Of a stretch of DNA of 59,924 bases, positions 42,219 through 49,546 are shown one piece after another (within the stretch, counting starts at the first letter, position 1; each line of letters begins with the position of its first letter). Location: NCBI GenBank assembly GCA_016206785.1, contig JACQQV010000005.1:1-59924 (forward strand), written 5' to 3'. The position numbers and the translations under genes were made by a program. A model generated the notes under the pieces. The model had not been told where the DNA came from. It saw nothing but the letters and a program-made list of their open reading frames with translations, and did not search any database. Origin of the DNA: Candidatus Omnitrophota bacterium (GTDB taxonomy: Bacteria > Omnitrophota > Gorgyraeia > JACQQV01).

Positions 42219-43207
42219 CGGAGCTCTTCGATCCTCTGCAGAAGTTCGGAGGGGGTCACCACCGCGATCCCTACCTTTCCGACCACAATGCCGGCCGCCA
42301 CATTGGAAAGGACCGCTGCATCGATCAGCGAAGAGCCAGCGGCAAGTGCGGCGGTAAAGGTTCCAATGACGGTGTCCCCCGCCCCGGAAACATCGAAAAC
42401 CTCCTGGGCCACCGTCGGAATATGGGTGATCTTCCCGTTCTTCTCAAAGAGGACCATCCCCTCTTCACCCAGAGTGATGAGTACCGCCTGACACTTCAAT
42501 CGTCTTAAGAGGTCCCCCCCTACCTTCTTAAGTGGAATACGGTCGGTATTTCTCTCTCCGATCATCTCATACGCCTCTTTCCGGTTCGGGGTGAGAACCG
42601 TAACGCCGCGATAATGCTCAAAATGTTCTTCTTTCGGATCCACCGCCACAATTAAGGAACGTTTTTTGGCCCAGTTGATCACTTCCTGGATTAAATGGGG
42701 CGTCACAACCCCTTTTCCATAGTCTTCAAGGAGGATGGCATCCACGCCCTTCAGGGCGCCTCGTACGCCGGAGAGAAGGCGACGCAACAGACGATGAGAA
42801 AGGGGGTCCTGATTTTCCCGATCGATCCGGACCAGTTGCTGATGATGGGCCACAACACGTGTTTTGAGGGTGGTGGGGCGAGCTGGATCGGTGATCACAT
42901 GCGTGAGCCCGATCCGCCGTCTCTTAAGAAGTGTTTTAAGGCGCCTTGAGGCTTCGTCTTTCCCCACGACACCACAGAGGGAAACCTGACCGCCCAAGGC
43001 GGCGATGTTATTGGCCACGTTCGAAGCCCCTCCCGGCATATAGGAATGGCGTTTCTCCCAAACCACCGGCACCGGGGCTTCCGGCGAAATCCTTGAAACA
43101 TCCCCCCAGATAAACTCATCCAACATGAGATCCCCTATCACAAGGAGGTGGGCACGCTTAAACTGTTGGATGAGATTCCTGTAAAAGGCGATCGGTTTGG
43201 CGTTCAC
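42206..43207 (-). CDS. rfaE1: D-glycero-beta-D-manno-heptose 7-phosphate kinase (RfaE1/HldE N-terminal type)
   Basis: PfkB-family sugar kinase of the ADP-heptose pathway. The 333-residue product has GDLMLDEFIWGDVSRISPEAPVPVV-type N-terminal sequence (about 25-49), the family hallmark of HldE kinase domains, and the ribokinase signature DVSGAGDTVIG near 260-270. The cytidylyl/adenylyltransferase half of HldE is absent, so that activity must be separate. The start is GTG without a clear Shine-Dalgarno sequence, so it is less certain. It fits the downstream need of the four GT9 domains for ADP-heptose. Confidence 0.92.
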
Positions 43208-43260
43208 TACGATGGGATTTTCACTCTACGGCTTTATTCTAATAGGGATGGGGGAAAAAT

Positions 43261-44076
43261 TCAAGATTCTTTTTTGAGCACCACTTCGATGATGCCGAAA
43301 GGGACCCTTGCCTTCATATAAAGAGGGGTTCTTTTTTGATCGAGGCTGAACCAGATCCACATCCTCCCTTTTCGAATAAAAACGCCGTGGAATTGGGCAA
43401 GGGGTTCTACCAGAAGCGCGGGGACCTCTTTTTTGCCGAAGAGTTTCAGGAGCCCCGCTTTGAGTACCTTCACTTCCAGACGCCAGTTCTTTTCATCTGC
43501 ATTCACGTCGATGAAAACGGATTGGCCGGTCTCAAGGGGGAGGGTGCGGAAATAGAAGAGGGTGCTTAAGGAATCCTGAACGCTGGGAGGAATTTCCATC
43601 TCTTTGGTGCTGTTGTTTAAGAAAGAACGGTAAGTCGCCTTGCGGCTGGTTGGGTCATAGACCATCTCCTCATGGGCACGGTAGCGGCCTTCACGCTGGC
43701 GTTTCTCAAACCGATAAGGAGTAAGGGTCTCTACATCGACGTAACTATGGATTTCGTCTTCAACAGGATAAAAGGTGGAGAGAAACCGGTTCGAGCGGGC
43801 AGAGACGACGAGGTGATAGACCTGATGGTCTTGGTAAGTGGTGACCTCTCTCACCTCCAGCCGCCCGCTTCCGACATTAAGACCCATCCAATTGACATCG
43901 TAATCCAAGGTTTCCCCCACACGGAACTTTTTTTCTGGGACTTGCATCTCTTGGGTCAAGGCTTTTGTCTGCCGGAGTTTCCCCAAATCCTCCCTGTGGG
44001 TAAAATAGGTGAGATTCGAGCATCCTGAAAAAGTAAAAATTAAAAAGGAAAAAGTAAAAAGTTTAACGGAGGTCAT
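43261..44076 (-). CDS. DUF3108-like periplasmic lipoprotein
   Basis: The 271-residue product has a signal peptide with lipobox FSGC (C19) and a mature domain with the DUF3108 pattern: GETLDYDVNWMGLNVGSGRLEV near 54-75, a segment around DEIHSYVDVETLTPYRF, and a C-terminal DxxRTPLYM-like part. Its function is not established; members often sit with LPS genes. The hydrophobic core LFTFSFLIFTFS is encoded by a T-rich ACTTTTT repeat (44027-44066). The start overlaps the neighbouring GT9 gene by 4 nt. Confidence 0.8.
   Translation of the reverse strand: MTSVKLFTFSFLIFTFSGCSNLTYFTHREDLGKLRQTKALTQEMQVPEKKFRVGETLDYDVNWMGLNVGSGRLEVREVTTYQDHQVYHLVVSARSNRFLSTFYPVEDEIHSYVDVETLTPYRFEKRQREGRYRAHEEMVYDPTSRKATYRSFLNNSTKEMEIPPSVQDSLSTLFYFRTLPLETGQSVFIDVNADEKNWRLEVKVLKAGLLKLFGKKEVPALLVEPLAQFHGVFIRKGRMWIWFSLDQKRTPLYMKARVPFGIIEVVLKKES
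44027..44066. repeat. A/T-rich short repeat, family C, copy 1 (in signal peptide)
   Basis: AAAAAGTAAAAATTAAAAAGG continuing as AAAAAGTAAAAAG on the plus strand is a run of GTAAAAA-type units. It encodes the hydrophobic part of the lipoprotein signal peptide. A similar run lies at 58449-58489. Confidence 0.6.
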
Positions 44077-45101
44077 CTTTTTTTCTCGAGAATCTTTCGG
44101 GCAGCGTCAAGGACCTCCTCCACCGTGAGGGCTCGTAAACATTCGAAATTGATTTGGCAGTCATCGGCAAGACAGACCGGACATCCCACATCCTTTTGAA
44201 GGACGACATTTCTTTCCCCTAAGGGTCTCCATCTTTTCTGGGAAAGACCGGGTTGGCTCCTTCCGAAAATGGAGATGACCGGTATCCCTACCCCTACCCC
44301 GATATGGACCGGCCCACTGTCATTGGAGATGAGGAGTTCTGTTTTTTTCAAAAGAGAGGCAAGTTCTCGTACCGTTGTTCTCCCGCACGCATCGATGGGA
44401 GAGCGCTTCATCGCCTGAATGACCGCCTGGCCTGTTGCAACATCCGCAGGTCCCGATACGATAACGACCTTGTAGTTCCACTCTTGCAGGACATCCGCCA
44501 CTTTTGCGAAGCGGTCGCTCATCCACCGTTTTGAAAGAGAACTCGCCCCCGGATGGATGGCCACGAGGCGGTCTTCTGCCGTGACCCCTTTTTCTTTTAA
44601 GAAGCGGTCGATCCGGAGTTCCGACTCGAAGGTGGTCGGCATGTAGACGCGACCTTCTTTGAGATCGATCCCTAAGGCACGCACCACCTCAAGGGTATAT
44701 GCCGCCTCGTGTTTCTCCCCTCGAACCTTGACATCTTTGAGACGCCTTGTCAAGAGAAATCCCCACTTCCGGTTATAACCGACCCGCTCGGGGATACCGG
44801 CAAGGGCGAGTGCAAGGTGAACCCGGCACGTTCCATGAAGGACGACCGCTGCGTCGAACCGATAGGCTTTCAATTCCCGCACCAACCGGGTCATTCCCAA
44901 AAGACCTTTGTGTCTTCCCTTCTTCTCGAATATAAAAATTCGGTTAAGATAAGGATTGAGATCGACGATCTCGCGGGCGTGGGGGGCGACGAGGGCAACA
45001 AGATACGCATCGGGAAGCGCTTTCCGGAGCGCCTCAATCGCCGGCGTGGAAAGTAGAACGTCGCCGAGGCGGTCTGGACGAACCAGAAGGATCCGTTTCA
45101 T
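44073..45101 (-). CDS. Heptosyltransferase family glycosyltransferase (GT9), first
   Basis: Transfers heptose from ADP-heptose to the LPS core or a related acceptor. The ATG at 45101 gives 342 residues beginning KRILLVRPDRLGDVLLSTP, typical of GT9; the in-frame extension upstream overlaps the next gene and is not used. IHPGASSLSKRW and ISNDSGPVHIG near the C-terminal half form the donor site. The tail has CxxC-x4-C-x5-C. It lies 2 bp after the stop of the second GT9 gene. WaaC, WaaF or WaaQ identity cannot be settled. Confidence 0.88.
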   Translation of the reverse strand: MKRILLVRPDRLGDVLLSTPAIEALRKALPDAYLVALVAPHAREIVDLNPYLNRIFIFEKKGRHKGLLGMTRLVRELKAYRFDAAVVLHGTCRVHLALALAGIPERVGYNRKWGFLLTRRLKDVKVRGEKHEAAYTLEVVRALGIDLKEGRVYMPTTFESELRIDRFLKEKGVTAEDRLVAIHPGASSLSKRWMSDRFAKVADVLQEWNYKVVIVSGPADVATGQAVIQAMKRSPIDACGRTTVRELASLLKKTELLISNDSGPVHIGVGVGIPVISIFGRSQPGLSQKRWRPLGERNVVLQKDVGCPVCLADDCQINFECLRALTVEEVLDAARKILEKKR

Positions 45102-45103
45102 GA

Positions 45104-46078
45104 CTAAAGGAGTTTGCAGCACGCTTGATAGACCTCTTCCGCTTCCAGTTCTTCCATACATTCATGATGATAAGGACATTGCGCCTTTTCGCACGGCGAA
45201 CAGAAAAGTTCTTTCCGGACGACCTCGCTCCGGGGTGAGCGCGGACCGTATTTTTTCGGATCGGTCGGTCCAAAAATAGCAACGGTCGGCGTTCCAAGAA
45301 GAGTTGCCACGTGGAGAGGGGCGCTATCGTTCGTGATCAGAAGCTTCGCCTCCCGAATCAAGACGGCAAGGTCCAGAAGAGAGGTTTGACCGACAAGAGA
45401 ATGGACGGGTCCTTGGAGAGAAGCGGTAATGGTTTCAACCGCGGCCCTATCCTGTGGATCCCCCACAAAAAGGAGAGGCATCCTCTTTTCTCGCAGAAGA
45501 CGGTCAGAGAGTTCCCTAAACCCCGCCGTTCTCCATCGTTTGAGGTCACTCTTCGAACCGGGGCTTACAACAATGAAGGGATCTTCGAGGCGGACTCCTA
45601 AGGGGCTCAGCTTATTTCTCATCTGATCTTCCACTCCTGACGGAATCCAGAGATTTTCCTTTCGCCAACCGTCCGTCGGAATCCCTAATGCGTTCAGCTT
45701 CCAGAGATGGCGGTCGATCTTGTGGCGGAGTTCCGAAGGGGCCTGGGTGAAAAGGCGTGTATGGTGAGGGGCACCGATGAAGAGAGGAAAAAGGGAATTC
45801 CTAAGGTCCACAACAAGATCAAACCTTTTTTTCCGGAGAGACCGGATAAGATCCCATTTCTCCCGCAAAGAAGCCTCTTTGTCATAGAGGATCACTTCTC
45901 GAAGACGGGGATCCTGTAAGAAGAGGTCGCCTCCCGCTCGACCGACGAGGAGACTCACCTCTGCCGATGGAAAGGCGCGCCGGAGAGAACCGAGTACCGG
46001 TAGGGTAAGAAGCATATCTCCGATATTCGAAAGGGAGATGATGAGAATCCGTTTTAAGTCATCCTCTTTCAATCGCAT
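45104..46078 (-). CDS. Heptosyltransferase family glycosyltransferase (GT9), second
   Basis: The 324-residue product has the GT9 start KRILIISLSNIGDMLLTLPVL near residues 9-29, VVSPGSKSDLKRW near 169-181, and ITNDSAPLHVATLLGTPTVAIFGPT near 249-273, the acceptor and nucleotide sites of the family. The Cys-rich tail (CSPCEKAQCPYHHEC) follows the same CxxC-x4-C-x5-C pattern as its neighbours. The start overlaps the third GT9 gene by 20 bp. Confidence 0.88.
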   Translation of the reverse strand: MRLKEDDLKRILIISLSNIGDMLLTLPVLGSLRRAFPSAEVSLLVGRAGGDLFLQDPRLREVILYDKEASLREKWDLIRSLRKKRFDLVVDLRNSLFPLFIGAPHHTRLFTQAPSELRHKIDRHLWKLNALGIPTDGWRKENLWIPSGVEDQMRNKLSPLGVRLEDPFIVVSPGSKSDLKRWRTAGFRELSDRLLREKRMPLLFVGDPQDRAAVETITASLQGPVHSLVGQTSLLDLAVLIREAKLLITNDSAPLHVATLLGTPTVAIFGPTDPKKYGPRSPRSEVVRKELFCSPCEKAQCPYHHECMEELEAEEVYQACCKLL

Positions 46079-47069
46079 CTAAAACATCCTCGACTTGGAT
46101 CGCCTTCATGCAGATATTGTCCGGACAATGCACATAATAACAGGGGGGATCGTCATTGCAGCCGACCTCCTTTCGGAGAATCACTTGCGGATGCGTTCCT
46201 GAAGGACCTGTCAGACGCGGATGCGTCGGTCCAAAAAGAGCGATCACCTTTGTCCCCTGACTCTGAGCCACATGCATCGCCCCGGTATCCCCCGAGATGA
46301 CAAGCGTGGCGCGTTTGAGGAGAGCGGCCAATTGTTTAAGAGTCGTCTCGCCGCAAAAGAGGACCGCCCTCTCCCGCATGGAAGAGAGGATCTCCTCTCC
46401 CAAAGGAATATCTTTCTTTTCCCCTGTAATTACGATCTTCTGGTGGTGCTTCCGGATCAACTGATCGGCCAACGCGGCAAACCGCTCGGGGGGCCAACGT
46501 TTCTGATCCCAATTTCCGGCGGGACAGAGGGCGATAAAACGTTCCCCCTGCTTAAGCCCCTTCTCTTGGAGGCGTCGTGCAAGGCGTTTTTCCTCTTCCT
46601 CCCCGATCTGCAATGTATAATTTCGGCTGACGGTCCGGTTCTCCGGGGGGAGAAGTCCCAAGAAATACTCCACCTTATGAAGCGGAGAGGGCGGCAGGGG
46701 AACTTTCTGGGTGAGAAGTAACCCTCCCCATTTGACCGCATAGCCGATCCGTTCCGGAATCCCTGCCAAAACGGTGAGGAGTCTTCGCGTGAAGGAACGA
46801 TGAAGAAGATAGACTTTGTCAAATCGTTTGGCACGAAGGGTTCGAATCAATCGGAGTTTCCCGAAAAAGGAGCGATGGAGGGATTCCTCTTCATAAAGAA
46901 GAATTTCGTCGAGGTGGGGATTTCCTTCCAAGACCTCCCGGCAACGGGGGACCACCAGACAGGCGATGAAACTGTCAGGGAAATGGGCGCGGAGCGCTTC
47001 CAGAAAAGGGGTCGAGAAAAGAACGTCCCCGACCCAATTCACATTCACGACAAGAATCTTTTTCTTCAA
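46059..47069 (-). CDS. waaF: Lipopolysaccharide heptosyltransferase II-like (GT9), third
   Basis: The 336-residue product most resembles WaaF: NVNWVGDVLFSTP near 9-21, CPAGNWDQKRWPPERFA near 175-191, and ISGDTGAMHVAQSQGTKVIALFGPTHP near 261-287. The start is TTG, overlapping the preceding stop as TTGA, with AGAGG upstream. The tail Cys pattern is Cx5C-x4-C-x4-C, a variant of that in its neighbours. The gene symbol is a best guess from the N-terminal motif. Confidence 0.82.
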   Translation of the reverse strand: MKKKILVVNVNWVGDVLFSTPFLEALRAHFPDSFIACLVVPRCREVLEGNPHLDEILLYEEESLHRSFFGKLRLIRTLRAKRFDKVYLLHRSFTRRLLTVLAGIPERIGYAVKWGGLLLTQKVPLPPSPLHKVEYFLGLLPPENRTVSRNYTLQIGEEEEKRLARRLQEKGLKQGERFIALCPAGNWDQKRWPPERFAALADQLIRKHHQKIVITGEKKDIPLGEEILSSMRERAVLFCGETTLKQLAALLKRATLVISGDTGAMHVAQSQGTKVIALFGPTHPRLTGPSGTHPQVILRKEVGCNDDPPCYYVHCPDNICMKAIQVEDVLDAIERG

Positions 47070-49174
47070 CGCAGGACCTCTTCATAAGGCGTTTGCACCC
47101 ACCGTTTGACCTCTTGATACACCTCTTGAGGTGTAATCCGAGTCATGCAAATGAGACCGATGGGACAACGTCGGAGGTAACAGGGATGGCATTTCACCTT
47201 TTTGTTCAACACGATCCCTTTTCCAACCGGCGGAAAATGACGTTTCGGATCGGTCGGTCCAAAAAGGGCGATCACAGGGGTATCCATGCTTGCCGCCAAA
47301 TGCAAAGGAGCACTATCCACCGTCACAAAGGCGCGGCAGCGTCGAATCAAGGAAGCGAGTTGAGGCAGTGTGGTCTTTCCAATCGCCACAATCGGTTTCA
47401 CATGCACCTGAGAAAGGAGTTTCTGGGCAAGGTTTCTTTCTTGCTCCGTTCCTGTCAGGACAACCCTGATTTTATCCTGCCCCAGACGGTCGCAGAGTTC
47501 GGCAATATATTCGACAGGCCACCGTTTCGTCTCCCATCGGATGCTTCCTCCCAGATTCACGCCGACGAGGGATTCGTTTCCAGCCAACCACTCCTGTTGC
47601 AAGAGCGTTCCCACATACGCTTCGTCCTTGGGTTGGGGCCAGAGTTCCAGCCGTGGGTCAACGGTTTCGATCCCCAGAAGACGAAGGAGTTTCCCCTGAT
47701 GTTCCACAGGAGGCAGGGATCCCGGATCCTTGAGTTTCCTATTGACGAGAAAACGGAAAAGGCCCCGGTCAAACCCGAACCGTTTCGGGGCAAGGGAAAG
47801 ATAAGAAAGAAGCTGGCTTGTTTTGTTATTCTGAAGGTCGATCACCTGATCAAATCCGCGCCGGCGTAGTTCAGAGGCGAGTTGGAGACGGCGGCTTCCC
47901 CTTTTATCCTTCCGTTTGGAATCATAGACCACGATGTCATCCAAATAGGGAGAATGTTGCACGAGTTCAAAGGCATCCCGGCCGACAAGAAGGGTGATAT
48001 GGGATTTTACAAATTTCTTCCGGATCGCACGGAGACTCGGGACGGCCAACACAACATCTCCCACCGCACCGAGTTTGACAACCAAGATACGATCCTTTTT
48101 GAGGGCCTCCTCATAGACCATGAGGGTCTTGTCAATCATCCCTCCGAGAGAATACTCCTTTTCCACTTTCTCCCGAAGGCGTTTTGCAAACGCTGAGGCG
48201 AGAGACGGATCCTTGAGGATCCGAAGGATCGCTTCGGCAAGGGCCAGCGGATCTTCCGGCGGAACAAGGAGTCCTTCTTTCCCGTCTGTAACGACATCGA
48301 CGACGCCGCCGACCCGCGTGGCGACCACCGGCACGCCGCATGCGCCTGCTTCGATCATGACGCGACCAAAGGCCTCCGGCGTTTTGGAAGCGAGGACCAA
48401 AAGATCCATCTCCGAAAGAATCTTTGGAATGTCATAAGAGGTCCCTGCCCATTGAACGGTCTGGTGAAGTCCCAGCCGCTTCACCAAAAGTTCCAGTTCT
48501 TGTCGGTACTTTGTTTTTCCCGGCGGCGCATCTCCTACGATGAGTACCTTTATTTTTGGAAAGGCTCGCACCACCCTGGAAATGGCACGGATAAAATCGA
48601 GGTGGCCTTTCAGAGGGGTGATCCTTCCGATCATGCCGATGGTAAACTCCCCCTGAGGATTCCGGCGGGGACTCCGATAGGTGAAGACGTCGAGGTCCAC
48701 CCCCCGCGGAATGAGACGAATGCGTTCTGGAGAGACCTCGAAATCTTCGAGCATATGTCTGCCGATCGCCTGGCTCGAAACGATCACCCGCTTCCCCCAT
48801 CCCATGCAGTAACCGAAGAAATTCTTCCGATAGTATCCATGACAGGTCGTGACAAGGGGACGCGATGTTTTGCGACAGGCGAGGAATGCAATGAGTCCCG
48901 GCACGCGGCTTCGGGCATGAACCACATCGATATGCTCTTCCTCAATAATGCGACAGACCCGCCGCACCATCTGAAAGATTGTCCAGGGATTTTTGGCGCC
49001 GACCGGAAGGGTGTAATGTTTGGTGCCATACGTGTCCAGGTAACGGACCAGTTCCCCGCCTCCCGAGATGACCACCGAGCGGTGCCCGCGCGCCACAAGG
49101 CCCCGCGCGAGTTCCACCGTCCCCCGCTCCGTCCCTCCCAATTTCAGTTCCGGAATGATTTGAAGAATGTTCAT
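47066..49174 (-). CDS. GT4 glycosyltransferase fused to GT9 heptosyltransferase
   Basis: Two transferases in one 702-residue frame. Residues 1-357 are GT-B family 4: GGTERGTVELARGL (13-26), the GMIGRITPLKGH segment (180-191) and the EAFGRVMIEAGACGVPVVAT nucleotide site (267-286). Residues 361-702 are GT9: RILVVKLGAVGDVVLAVPS (362-380), VNLGGSIRWETKRW, TVDSAPLHLAAS and a CHPCYLRRC-type tail. The linker is only a few residues. The protein could add two core sugars in sequence. The ATG lacks a good ribosome-binding site, and a 299-nt hairpin-rich leader precedes it. Confidence 0.9.
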   Translation of the reverse strand: MNILQIIPELKLGGTERGTVELARGLVARGHRSVVISGGGELVRYLDTYGTKHYTLPVGAKNPWTIFQMVRRVCRIIEEEHIDVVHARSRVPGLIAFLACRKTSRPLVTTCHGYYRKNFFGYCMGWGKRVIVSSQAIGRHMLEDFEVSPERIRLIPRGVDLDVFTYRSPRRNPQGEFTIGMIGRITPLKGHLDFIRAISRVVRAFPKIKVLIVGDAPPGKTKYRQELELLVKRLGLHQTVQWAGTSYDIPKILSEMDLLVLASKTPEAFGRVMIEAGACGVPVVATRVGGVVDVVTDGKEGLLVPPEDPLALAEAILRILKDPSLASAFAKRLREKVEKEYSLGGMIDKTLMVYEEALKKDRILVVKLGAVGDVVLAVPSLRAIRKKFVKSHITLLVGRDAFELVQHSPYLDDIVVYDSKRKDKRGSRRLQLASELRRRGFDQVIDLQNNKTSQLLSYLSLAPKRFGFDRGLFRFLVNRKLKDPGSLPPVEHQGKLLRLLGIETVDPRLELWPQPKDEAYVGTLLQQEWLAGNESLVGVNLGGSIRWETKRWPVEYIAELCDRLGQDKIRVVLTGTEQERNLAQKLLSQVHVKPIVAIGKTTLPQLASLIRRCRAFVTVDSAPLHLAASMDTPVIALFGPTDPKRHFPPVGKGIVLNKKVKCHPCYLRRCPIGLICMTRITPQEVYQEVKRWVQTPYEEVLR

Positions 49175-49546
49175 TTTTTCAAAGCCGCCGTCGCTTGCTT
49201 CATCCTGACCCGTCCCCTTTAAAGGCGGTATCTTGGGACCGAGTCCCGGTCACGGTGAGACCCTTCCCCTTTAAAGGCGGGACTAAGTCCCGCCTTCCTC
49301 GGGGGAAAGTCTAAGGCGAAAAGGGACTTAGTCCCTGCTCTGACGCTCGGTGCATTAAAAGGGGACAACGCCCTTTTATTCCTCCGCCACGACACCCACT
49401 CCCTGCCCGCCCCTATTTCACGGGCGGGCAGGCCCTATTGATCATGCCCAATAGGGAATAAAAGAAATATAAAGTAAATATTATAACTTGTTTAATAACA
49501 GTAAGTTATAGATATACCGTGGAAGAGGTAAATATAAGAAATTTCT
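49175..49546. other. Hairpin-rich 372-bp intergenic region
   Basis: No gene is visible. Six inverted repeats lie in a row: GGGAC/GTCCC (49235-49247); GGCGGGACTAAGTCCCGCC (49276-49294); GGGACTTAGTCCC (49323-49335); AAAAGGG/CCCTTTT (49357-49377); CCTGCCCGCCC/GGGCGGGCAGG, an 11-bp stem (49402-49432); and CCCTATTG/CAATAGGG (49433-49456). The part 49457-49546 is AT-rich and holds a possible promoter. Together they may form a structured mRNA leader for the GT4-GT9 gene or mark the end of the upstream LpxL-ELM1 unit. Confidence 0.8.
49480..49485 (-). promoter_or_regulatory. Possible -10 element upstream of the GT4-GT9 gene
   Basis: The minus strand has a perfect TATAAT in an AT-rich stretch. The matching -35 region is poor (TAACTT at 17 bp). 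If active, transcription would begin near 473 positions into the region (about 49473) and include all six hairpins. Confidence 0.35.
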
